In this document: positions 1 through 6,377 of the stretch, in pieces | How positions within the stretch are numbered: position 1 is the first letter of the stretch | Layout of the letters: each line of letters starts with the position of its first letter | Assembly: GCA_013215945.1 (NCBI GenBank) | Contig: JABSOM010000005.1 | Coordinates: forward strand, 155,093-219,092 | Reading direction: 5' to 3' | DNA: 64,000 nucleotides | Source of the DNA: Campylobacteraceae bacterium | GTDB taxonomy: Bacteria > Campylobacterota > Campylobacteria > Campylobacterales > Arcobacteraceae | Made by a program: the position numbers and the translations under genes | The notes under the pieces: model-generated | Database searches by the model: none | What the model saw: only the letters and a program-made list of their open reading frames with translations | Told to the model about the DNA's origin: nothing

Positions 1-299
1 GGCTTTAGTTCTGTAATTAGCTTTTTATCGAAATATGGAACAATTCTACTATTGAAAAAGCCTAAGTATGTTACGCATGTAGTAGATTTTAAAGTCTTTT
101 CTTTTTCATTCAACACTTCTACACATAGTTCAATAATGGTAGGTATTTTTTTATTAACATTAAATTTGTTAAAGAACTCGTCATTTTTAGCATAGCTTTT
201 AAATAACTTCCTGTTTGCTTTTGTATCTTCTAATTTAGTAGATACTCTTTTCCCATTGATACGAGCATACAGCGTACCATTTCTATGATAAAAGGTCAT
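1..299 (-). CDS. Tyrosine site-specific integrase, N-terminal part (cut by window edge)
   Basis: The leftward frame opens at the ATG at 299-297 and runs off the window, giving about 99 residues. It starts MTFYHRNGTLYARINGKRVS, the three-stranded arm-type DNA-binding fold common at the start of phage and island integrases, then a helical region (NEKEKTLKSTTCVTYLGFF) like the SAM-like core-binding domain. The catalytic domain lies outside the window. The start codon overlaps the TGA of the upstream small gene, so the two are probably translationally coupled. I infer that this is the recombinase of an integrated element covering part of the first 11 kb. The family call rests on the N-terminal pattern only. 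Confidence 0.75.
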   Translation of the reverse strand, partial: MTFYHRNGTLYARINGKRVSTKLEDTKANRKLFKSYAKNDEFFNKFNVNKKIPTIIELCVEVLNEKEKTLKSTTCVTYLGFFNSRIVPYFDKKLITELK

Positions 300-592
300 T
301 TTGTGTTCTCCTTGAACTCCAAAATACCACTCTCTATAAAAGTGATTTTAGTTTTATTCCCCTTAATCTCTCTTATAAAGTGAATATTGATTTTTAACCT
401 ACCATCTTTCATCATTACTTTTAATTTACTTTCACTTATATGTAAGAACTGTAAAACTCCTACTCTTTTTGTTAAATCAAGTTCTGGTACTAATGCAGTT
501 TTTAAAACAGGTACTTCACTTCTTAGCCTTTTTAATTCATCAAGAAGTTCTGGTATTAGTTCTAACAATTCAAAATCTATTATTTTACTCAT
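296..592 (-). CDS. Small excisionase-like/DNA-binding protein upstream of the integrase
   Basis: This 98-residue protein begins MSKIIDFELLELIPELLDEL and has a charged helical first half. The second half (LTKRVGVLQFLHISESKLKVMMKDGRLKIN) could be a winged helix, as in excisionases and MerR-like helix-turn-helix proteins. It has a strong ribosome-binding site, GGAGGGAT, seven bases before the ATG. Its stop overlaps the integrase start, which is the usual place for an excisionase or directionality factor. I do not recognise a named family. The role is inferred from context. Confidence 0.6.
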   Translation of the reverse strand: MSKIIDFELLELIPELLDELKRLRSEVPVLKTALVPELDLTKRVGVLQFLHISESKLKVMMKDGRLKINIHFIREIKGNKTKITFIESGILEFKENTK

Positions 593-626
593 TGTTTTAT
601 CCCTCCTTTTAATTTAAATAGCTATC

Positions 627-642
627 TGACATTTTTATGACA
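627..642. promoter_or_regulatory. Two TGACA boxes one helical turn apart, upstream of the xis-like/int pair
   Basis: TGACA occurs at 627-631 and again at 638-642, 11 bp start to start, followed by the palindrome CAAATATTTG at 641-650. The boxes lie between a TATAAC-like -10 on the minus strand (near 655) and the ribosome-binding site of the small gene. The phased repeat fits an operator or a recombination-directionality binding site. This is inference only. Confidence 0.3.
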
Positions 643-667
643 AATATTTGTTATACTTTTCAGCGAT

Positions 668-718
668 ACAAACCCTATACTTAAGACTGCATAACGTATG
701 TGTGTGCTTAGGGTTTGT
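668..718. repeat. Inverted repeat with 10-bp arms (stem-loop) between the integrase pair and the membrane-protein cluster
   Basis: ACAAACCCTA at 668-677 pairs perfectly with TAGGGTTTGT at 709-718. The 31-nt loop contains a second small hairpin (CATA-CGT-TATG read on the minus strand). T-rich DNA follows on the plus side, but the flanking genes run leftward and no U-run follows in that direction, so it is not a canonical terminator for them. It could be a structured 3' end or a recombination-related site. Confidence 0.4.
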
Positions 719-746
719 TTATTTTTATTAAGTTTCTGAAATTTAA

Positions 747-1547
747 CTATAATATTGTATTTTCGATTGCTCTTGTAGAATATTTTTTGTTTTCGTCAAT
801 TAATATCGTTAGATAGTTAGCAGCATGTTTTTTTACCATAATCATTCCACCTTCTCTTCTCCATTTTTCTAATGCAATAGAAGAATCAAGAATCATACTG
901 TCATCTAGTGGATCATTGAAATCCTTTGGATATTCTACAAAACTAAATAAAGTAATAATACTACTTTCTGCTAGCCTAAAATTTGCGCTATTACTGAATA
1001 TATTAGCCATTACAAGGTCTTCATTTTCATTCTCCTCATAAGGTAAACCTGCAAAAAAAGACAAACACTGATACTCTTTAGATTCGAACAAAGTACTTAG
1101 CTTGTGTTTTAGTTGGAACTCTTGTATTTCATATACATCTTTGTGAGAACTTTTCTCAATATTTTTAGATAATTTAATTGCATCGATTAAAACTCTTGCA
1201 GCTAAGATCCATGTTACTCTATCATTATTTTTGTCTTTTAATAAATCATATACATTTTTGATTTCTTCAAGTGATTTTTCTAGATAAAAGTTAGAAGTCT
1301 CATTTACTTCTTTCTTATCTTCATTTGTATTGGTATTAAGAATTGATTGCATTATTGTTGTAGATGCCAATAATGCAGATAGTCCAATTAATAGACCACT
1401 TATTAAAAAAGCGTTGCCTTCATTTATATTAGAAGAATGACCAATCAAGTTCAATATTACCATTCCAATAAAGTATATTATGAGTGTCCATAATATCCAC
1501 ATAGTAATAGCAAGTTTATTTTTTGTTAATGAGTATAATTCCGACAC
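747..1547 (-). CDS. Membrane protein with two N-terminal TM helices, paralogue of the next gene
   Basis: This 266-residue protein has two transmembrane segments near residues 12-36 and 47-68, then a soluble, charged, mostly helical cytoplasmic domain. The second segment carries FLISGLLIGLSALLASTTI followed by QSILNTNTNEDKKE. The gene immediately upstream encodes almost the same block (FLISGALIGLSALLASATI, QSILNTNRIEEEKE), so the two arose by tandem duplication with divergent C-terminal domains. It is the last gene of a leftward cluster, 25 bp after its paralogue. I do not recognise a family beyond a general resemblance to DUF4760-type small membrane proteins. The function is unknown, and its location argues for an accessory role. 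Confidence 0.6.
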   Translation of the reverse strand: MSELYSLTKNKLAITMWILWTLIIYFIGMVILNLIGHSSNINEGNAFLISGLLIGLSALLASTTIMQSILNTNTNEDKKEVNETSNFYLEKSLEEIKNVYDLLKDKNNDRVTWILAARVLIDAIKLSKNIEKSSHKDVYEIQEFQLKHKLSTLFESKEYQCLSFFAGLPYEENENEDLVMANIFSNSANFRLAESSIITLFSFVEYPKDFNDPLDDSMILDSSIALEKWRREGGMIMVKKHAANYLTILIDENKKYSTRAIENTIL

Positions 1548-1572
1548 TTTAATCCTTTTATTATTGGTGTAA

Positions 1573-2229
1573 TTAAATTAGTTTTAAATCAACTTTAATT
1601 AGTTCTAAGGCTTTTACACATTTTTCTGATATTACATCTATTTCATTATAGTTTATTTCCATAAAGCATCTACGAATATATTGTTCATCTTCCTCTTCCT
1701 GTACTGAACCACCATATTTTTGTGCGAACTTTCTTTTCGCTATATTTTCATGTTCAGATTTAAATGGTTCAAGCTTGATTTGATACTCAATATAATAAAG
1801 TCTTATATGTCGTGAAGTATTTTCAATTTCTTCATAGGTATTTTTTGTGAAAATAAATTCACTAGAAGATAATATTCTAATTATTTCGTTAAATCTTGAT
1901 TCATTGTTTAAATAAAACACATCTGTTTTATCGCGCATTAACTCCTGTAGCGTATAGTACACAATTAATCGTCTATCATATAAGTCTCTTTTTTCTTTTT
2001 CTTCCTCAATTCTATTTGTATTTAATATTGATTGAGTAATCGTTGCAGAAGCTAATAATGCAGATAATCCAATTAGTGCACCACTAATTAGAAATACGTT
2101 ATCTTTGTCGATACTTTGGGCATAACCAATGACATTAATAAATATCATTAGAAGTAGCCATGCTATTAAAATTACTAAGAAGAACATTACAACATTAAGT
2201 TTTTTCTTAAAATTTGGTATTTCTGTCAT
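1573..2229 (-). CDS. Membrane protein with two N-terminal TM helices, paralogue of the following gene
   Basis: This 218-residue protein has TM helices near residues 13-37 and 47-67 and a charged cytoplasmic C-terminal domain. The region from FLISGALIG to LNTNRIEEEKE aligns with the downstream gene, while the C-terminal halves differ apart from helical character. The start is supported by AAAAGGATTTAA before the ATG. Spacing to its neighbours is about 25 bp on both sides, consistent with one leftward operon with the 200-residue and 29-residue membrane proteins upstream. No catalytic motif is visible and the function is unknown. Confidence 0.6.
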   Translation of the reverse strand: MTEIPNFKKKLNVVMFFLVILIAWLLLMIFINVIGYAQSIDKDNVFLISGALIGLSALLASATITQSILNTNRIEEEKEKRDLYDRRLIVYYTLQELMRDKTDVFYLNNESRFNEIIRILSSSEFIFTKNTYEEIENTSRHIRLYYIEYQIKLEPFKSEHENIAKRKFAQKYGGSVQEEEDEQYIRRCFMEINYNEIDVISEKCVKALELIKVDLKLI

Positions 2230-2252
2230 TTAAATCCTTTTAAATTTATATA

Positions 2253-2855
2253 TTACCTTAACAAATTCTGTAAAAATGGGAAATATAGATATGCCACTTC
2301 ACCTATTGATAACCAAAATATAAACCAAAAATCAGTTAAATATTGTAGATATATTTTTATAATAGCAATTCTTGCTATTATATGACGATAGTGAACGATT
2401 TTGTTTATTATATTTATGTCAACTAAATCCATATCTTGAAGCTTTTTTTCTATTATTATATCCTGTGTTCTTGCTGATTTTATCGTGTACGTATTATCAA
2501 CTAAGACTGCTTCTAGCCTTTCATCATTTTTTTCTTTTTTAATTCTTTGATAAAAAAATGTTGATGCAAGTATTTTTTTTACGTAAATATTTTCTTGAGC
2601 TTTAATTTCATCATTGATCTGCATATACAATTTACAATCATCATTTATATATAAGATATATCTAAAAAGCAAATATGCCCAAATAATTAATAGTAAATTC
2701 TTTAATTGTGACAATAATGTATTCTCAGTTGTAAATATAAATTTTAACCCAAGTAGATTTATTTCCGTTATTGAACCACCTGCTGTAAATGTAAGCAGTA
2801 TTACAAATGATATTATTATTAAATTTCTTCTTTGTCTTAAAAATGCCTCTGACAT
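2253..2855 (-). CDS. Hypothetical membrane protein
   Basis: This 200-residue protein has predicted TM helices near residues 10-28 (IIISFVILLTFTAGGSI), 48-68 and about 172-197 (FWFIFWLSIGEVAYLYF), with a charged, probably cytoplasmic, segment between about 72 and 145. It sits 23 bp upstream of the tandem paralogue pair and starts with MSEAFLRQRRN, similar in style to the MSE/MTE starts of those two. AAAAGGGATTCA precedes the ATG. I do not recognise the family. Conserved spacing and co-orientation suggest a multi-gene membrane module. Confidence 0.55.
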   Translation of the reverse strand: MSEAFLRQRRNLIIISFVILLTFTAGGSITEINLLGLKFIFTTENTLLSQLKNLLLIIWAYLLFRYILYINDDCKLYMQINDEIKAQENIYVKKILASTFFYQRIKKEKNDERLEAVLVDNTYTIKSARTQDIIIEKKLQDMDLVDINIINKIVHYRHIIARIAIIKIYLQYLTDFWFIFWLSIGEVAYLYFPFLQNLLR

Positions 2856-2900
2856 TGAATCCCTTTTGTTTGATTTATGTGTTCTTTTTAGTCTTAGATG

Positions 2901-2990
2901 TTATTGTTTATTTTTATTTTCTCTAAAATGGATATATACAGTGCTGATAATTGCTAATGTTCCTGGAGCTAAATAAAATATATATTCCAT
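2901..2990 (-). CDS. 29-residue single-span membrane miniprotein
   Basis: The short leftward frame encodes a peptide starting MEYIFYLAPGTLAIISTVYI and ending in a charged tail (HFRENKNKQ). AAAAGGAATAAAT lies at good spacing before the ATG. One hydrophobic span of about 18 residues followed by a basic tail predicts an N-out/C-in single-pass miniprotein. It is the first gene of the leftward membrane-protein cluster, 45 bp before the 200-residue gene, and its leader resembles the leader of the gene at 3704-3910. Composition, ribosome-binding site and context support it. Its role is unknown. Confidence 0.5.
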   Translation of the reverse strand: MEYIFYLAPGTLAIISTVYIHFRENKNKQ

Positions 2991-3168
2991 ATTTATTCCT
3001 TTTAAATTTAGACAAAATGTTATCTAAATCATATTAAAACAACATTATTAAATGAAATAATAAGAATAATCATTTCATATTTTTTTTGCCTTTCAATAGC
3101 TTTTACAAAAGTAACTTTATATTTGGAGTTTTATTTTTTTGATAATATCAATAGTTTTATTTAGGCAT

Positions 3169-3199
3169 AAAAAAAGGCAGATGGGGGTAGTATCTGCCT
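3169..3199 (-). terminator. Rho-independent terminator of the zinc-ribbon gene
   Basis: GGCAGAT (3176-3182) and ATCTGCC (3192-3198) form a 7-bp stem, extended by a flanking A-T pair, around a 9-nt loop. Seven A residues precede it on the plus strand and give a U-run on the leftward transcript. It lies about 25 bp after the stop of the gene at 3223-3633. Confidence 0.8.
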
Positions 3200-3222
3200 A
3201 TTCAATTTACTTTAAAATATAC

Positions 3223-3633
3223 TTATACTGATCTTCTTGTCGCTTCTCTTTCTTTCCTGCCTAATGCGTATTTTATTCTGCTGTCTCTCACTTCTATATA
3301 ATGAATTGTTTCTGTAATTTTTACATTGCAGCCTGAATAAGGCACTGATCCGCCTTCATAATTTATCATTGATTCATTTTTTTCAATTATTTTAAGTGGT
3401 TCAGTTGTTCCATTTAAGTAAACAGTATCTCCAACTTCTAAAGAATTGTATATGACACTAGTTAACTGTTGTAGAGTACTTTCTTGTGTATAGTCTTCTT
3501 TTCTTTTTTTAAATGCACTTGGAAGATAAATATATTCACAATTTGAACATTTGTAATCTCCTGTACTATGACCACTACCTACTTCCTTTCCTATGTTTTC
3601 AGAATCACATTTTGGACACATTCCTTTTGACAT
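3223..3633 (-). CDS. Small zinc-ribbon protein
   Basis: This 136-residue protein begins MSKGMCPKCDSENIGKEVG and has two CxxC pairs (CPKC at residues 6-9, CSNC at about 29-32), a classic N-terminal zinc ribbon. The remainder contains a beta-rich segment (EVGDTVYLNGTTEPLKIIEKNESMINYEGGSVPY) that could be an SH3-like or KOW-like barrel, and a basic C-terminus. TTAGGAGAGAAT precedes the ATG. It is monocistronic, with its own terminator downstream. Nucleic-acid or protein binding is plausible but not shown. I do not recognise a named family. Confidence 0.6.
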   Translation of the reverse strand: MSKGMCPKCDSENIGKEVGSGHSTGDYKCSNCEYIYLPSAFKKRKEDYTQESTLQQLTSVIYNSLEVGDTVYLNGTTEPLKIIEKNESMINYEGGSVPYSGCNVKITETIHYIEVRDSRIKYALGRKEREATRRSV

Positions 3634-3703
3634 ATTCTCTCCTAATTTATTATTTAATAATTATATTAACAGTAAACAAAGTTTTTGTTTGTCTTTGTTA
3701 TGA

Positions 3704-3910
3704 TTAATTACTGTTTAGGAAATCACATAATTCATCAAGTGTTCCATAATCTTTCTCAAGTACTGTAAAGCGGCTACCATCAGATACAGTAATTTCATAT
3801 ATATTGATTTCATTGTTATTACTATCATAATATGAACTTGTATCAATAGAAGATATTTGGGTAGTATTTACAAGCTTTCTTTCACTACGTGTTTTTATCA
3901 TCTTAAACAT
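3704..3910 (-). CDS. Hypothetical 68-residue protein
   Basis: The protein starts MFKMIKTRSERKLVNTTQIS and ends in an acidic helix (YGTLDELCDFLNSN). AAAAAGGATTAGA supports the first ATG, although the internal MIKTR start is possible. The predicted fold is a few beta strands followed by a helix. There is a faint similarity in length and pattern to FlbD-like small proteins, too weak for an assignment. It is transcribed alone in an accessory region from a leader resembling that at about 2990-3045. Confidence 0.45.
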   Translation of the reverse strand: MFKMIKTRSERKLVNTTQISSIDTSSYYDSNNNEINIYEITVSDGSRFTVLEKDYGTLDELCDFLNSN

Positions 3911-4058
3911 TCTAATCCTTTTTAAAGTTTAACAAAATTGTATCTAAATTTTATTAAAGTTTTATTCTTTCTCACTTTCATTTATTTTTCATTTAAAAAT
4001 ACTAACCTCAAATTTTTAAAAATTTGTAAATTCTTTTTTAAACTTCCCTCCATGTAAA

Positions 4059-4080
4059 TATATTCTGAGAACAGAATATA
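4059..4080. repeat. Perfect 9-bp inverted repeat upstream of the tiny peptide gene
   Basis: TATATTCTG (4059-4067), AGAA loop (4068-4071), CAGAATATA (4072-4080). The hairpin ends 22 bp before the ATG at 4103. It could be an operator, a 5' mRNA stem-loop that limits translation of the peptide, or the end of an antisense RNA read leftward. Confidence 0.55.
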
Positions 4081-4102
4081 AATAAACTAAAAGGAGATCA
4101 AA

Positions 4103-4168
4103 ATGAAAGAGTTTACAAAAATTATTATAAAGTTAATTATTAAAATTATTATCTATTCACTATCCTAA
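4103..4168 (+). CDS. 21-residue cationic hydrophobic peptide (type I toxin-like)
   Basis: AAAGGAGATCAAA, a near-ideal ribosome-binding site, precedes an ATG opening a 21-codon frame. The peptide starts MKEFTKIIIKLIIK and ends IIIYSLS: five lysines, eight isoleucines, one probable amphipathic or membrane helix. Such composition is typical of type I toxin peptides, including AapA-type peptides of Campylobacterota. A perfect inverted repeat lies just upstream, and a minus-strand TATAAT (4129-4124) lies inside the frame, where an antisense promoter would be expected. AT-rich DNA makes chance TATAAT boxes common, so toxin function is inference. Confidence 0.4.
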   Translation: MKEFTKIIIKLIIKIIIYSLS

Positions 4169-4170
4169 AA

Positions 4171-4449
4171 TTACCCTCCAACCGCTTCTTCCAAAGCAAC
4201 ATCAATACTCGCAGGGTCATCTAAAAACGTTTGTAATACTTCGCCTTTACCTTTGCACCAATTACTAGCTTGTCTTGCTGTCGCACCTCTATCTGTTAGT
4301 TCTTTAATCATCTTATCTTTTGCTGTTGGTTCAGTTGGAATGGTAATCTTAACTGCTGTTGAATCTATGACAACAGGAGCACGTTTTGACAGCTCTACTT
4401 TTTCATTAAAAAACTTTCTTGGTAGCTCTTTAAAAACTTCTGTAATAAA
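4171..4449 (-). pseudogene. 5'-truncated remnant of an unrecognised gene, antisense to the next ORF
   Basis: Read leftward, this is an open frame of 92 codons with protein-like composition (for example PTAKDKMIKELTDRGATARQ and ASNWCKGKGEVLQTF) ending in LEEAVGG and TAA. An in-frame TGA lies immediately upstream (4452-4450) and no start codon is placed correctly, so only a C-terminal piece survives. Its GC content looks higher than that of the surrounding DNA. I infer a rearrangement junction near 4440-4450. I do not recognise the family. Confidence 0.45.
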
Positions 4450-5215
4450 TCAATTTTCTAATCAAGTTACAAAAGGAATAATAAATACGTTTGGAGTTAC
4501 GAGTTTTGTTTCAATGAGAATTATTACAGTAAGTGTAGGTACTTTATTTGATGAATTGTTTGAAATGGCTGCTGGTTTAGATAATCACTTTGGCTTTGGT
4601 GGAGATTATGCAGGAACTAATAAGGATGGTGTTGCAAGTGATAGAGAAAAAATAGGAATAGGGCAAGGAGCATGGGATACAATTAAAGAAATTGCTACCT
4701 TGGGACAAATGAATACTTCAACATATAATGGAACTGAATTTAGAACAGTTGATTACGATGGGAATTATAATGGATGGAGCATTGATGGAAACTTAGGTGC
4801 TACGTATACAGAAGCTTGGGATTTTGAAGGTAGATGTGGATTACCTGATTATTCATATGACGATTACACTTCTGATTATGGTGGAGATTTAAACTGGGAA
4901 AGTCCTTCAGAAGAAGCACAATTTGAAGAAGAATACAGAGAGCTTGATGAAGAGATACTTGAAGAAATAATAGGTATTACAAGAGATAGTTTTGGCGGTG
5001 TGTCTTACAATGGCCATTATTATGGAAAAGGTTCATATTCTAAGGAACAAGCTGCACATGATGAAATGGTTGATGATGCATTAAAAGACTATGAAGACAG
5101 TGGAGGAGATGCAGCACATAACAATAATAATGATGATTGGGATGGTGATGGAGATAGTAATAATGGTGTAAATGATGGCTCAGATAGAATGAATGATGAT
5201 GAAGAGGAAGGGTAA
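4253..5215 (+). CDS. Acidic hypothetical protein, probably a 5'-truncated gene
   Basis: The longest frame uses a TTG at 4253 with no ribosome-binding site, and its first 65 or so codons are antisense to the remnant at 4171-4449, so that part is probably not genuine. The convincing portion begins near residue 65 (INQFSNQVTKGIINTF). The first ATG beyond the junction is at 4514. The rest has a hydrophobic stretch near 75-100, then a Gly/Asp/Tyr-rich region, and ends in a strongly acidic tail of N, D, G and E. It resembles the C-terminal half of a larger surface, secreted or phage-related protein. A 5' deletion joined to foreign DNA is the simplest explanation. Confidence 0.4.
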   Translation: MHQLLACLAVAPLSVSSLIILSFAVGSVGMVILTAVESMTTGARFDSSTFSLKNFLGSSLKTSVINQFSNQVTKGIINTFGVTSFVSMRIITVSVGTLFDELFEMAAGLDNHFGFGGDYAGTNKDGVASDREKIGIGQGAWDTIKEIATLGQMNTSTYNGTEFRTVDYDGNYNGWSIDGNLGATYTEAWDFEGRCGLPDYSYDDYTSDYGGDLNWESPSEEAQFEEEYRELDEEILEEIIGITRDSFGGVSYNGHYYGKGSYSKEQAAHDEMVDDALKDYEDSGGDAAHNNNNDDWDGDGDSNNGVNDGSDRMNDDEEEG

Positions 5216-5314
5216 ATTAACAATGAACGTAATTAAAAGATAAAATAACTTTTTCCTAAGTTTCTTTTCTATAATATAGAGTCAAGAATGATGAAACTTT
5301 TTAAAAGGCATTAA

Positions 5315-6334
5315 ATGGCAGAACCGATATTTGAATTTATAGATAATATACTTGGTCAAGAAAGGTGTAAATTTAAAGGAACAGTGTATAAAATTATTCG
5401 AGAAGAATTCACTGATAATCGATTTATAAGATATGGTAATCAAAAGTATGCTCTAATAGATAATAAAAAACAAATAGAAAGTAGAATTAAAACTGCTAAA
5501 TTGAGTCTTAATTTTCAGAATTGTATTTTTACAGAATATGCAGATTTTGGATTTCAATTATTTTCAAAACATGTAAACTTCATAGGCGCAACATTTACGA
5601 AGAATGCAGATTTTAGGAAAACAGTTTTTGAAGAAGATGCAAGTTTTAGGTTTGCAACATTTATGAAAGACGCTTATTTTAGAGACTCGGTATTTGAAAA
5701 AGAGGCATATTTTGATTCCACTATATTTCTACAAGAAACATATTTTGGTCATGCAGATTTTTTTAACTATACATCTTTTAAAGGTGCAATAATAAACACT
5801 TTTAATCTTTCGAACCTAATTACACACGAAAAATTTAGGCTTGATTTATCTTTCTCACAAATTGGGATGATGTATTATCAAAATACAAACTTTAAAAAAA
5901 CAGATACAAAAGAAACTTTTCTAATTTTAAAACAAGCTGCATTAAAACAACATGATCAAATAAATGCATTAGATTTTTATAAAAAAGAAATGCAAGCACA
6001 TAAAGATAGTTTGGAGTGGTGTAGTAGAGATTGTTTGGATAAGTTAGTTCTTAGTTTTGAACGACTGTCTAGTAACTATGGAACAAATGGAATTATATCA
6101 ATACTGTGGGTTTTTGCAATAACCTTTTTATTTTCAGGATTGATGGTTGGGACATACTCATTGGAAGTTTTTCTGCACATAATTAATCCTCTTACTAAGT
6201 TTAATGATATTGCAGATACCCTCGTATGTAATACAACATTAAATCATACACTATTCATATTTCACAAACTATCTCTGGCTGTTTTAATCTACGAAACAAT
6301 CAAATCTTTTAGAAAGTTTTCAAGAAAATTATAG
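5315..6334 (+). CDS. Pentapeptide-repeat protein with C-terminal membrane helices
   Basis: This 339-residue protein has pentapeptide repeats from about residue 65 to 165, with many xADF/xAYF/xASF steps (YADFGF, NADFRK, DASFRF, DAYFRD, EAYFDS), predicting a right-handed quadrilateral beta-helix. After a helical linker (about 185-255) come two hydrophobic segments, about 258-280 (IISILWVFAITFLFSGLMVG) and about 308-325, separated by a loop with a Cys. Pentapeptide proteins fused to TM segments act as membrane-anchored scaffolds, and some are defence or effector proteins. No catalytic domain is visible. It is monocistronic, convergent with the TIR gene 43 bp away. Confidence 0.7.
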   Translation: MAEPIFEFIDNILGQERCKFKGTVYKIIREEFTDNRFIRYGNQKYALIDNKKQIESRIKTAKLSLNFQNCIFTEYADFGFQLFSKHVNFIGATFTKNADFRKTVFEEDASFRFATFMKDAYFRDSVFEKEAYFDSTIFLQETYFGHADFFNYTSFKGAIINTFNLSNLITHEKFRLDLSFSQIGMMYYQNTNFKKTDTKETFLILKQAALKQHDQINALDFYKKEMQAHKDSLEWCSRDCLDKLVLSFERLSSNYGTNGIISILWVFAITFLFSGLMVGTYSLEVFLHIINPLTKFNDIADTLVCNTTLNHTLFIFHKLSLAVLIYETIKSFRKFSRKL

Positions 6335-6377
6335 TCATAAAGCATGGATACTTATATTATCATTCATTTGATTGCGG

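Noticed and set aside
668..718. Inverted repeat considered as a terminator for the membrane-protein cluster
   Set aside because: The U-run lies on the wrong side for leftward transcription; listed as a repeat instead.
2614..2976. Rightward open frame of 120 codons over the 200-residue membrane protein gene
   Set aside because: No ribosome-binding site; it covers the opposite strand of a gene with a good start and normal membrane topology.
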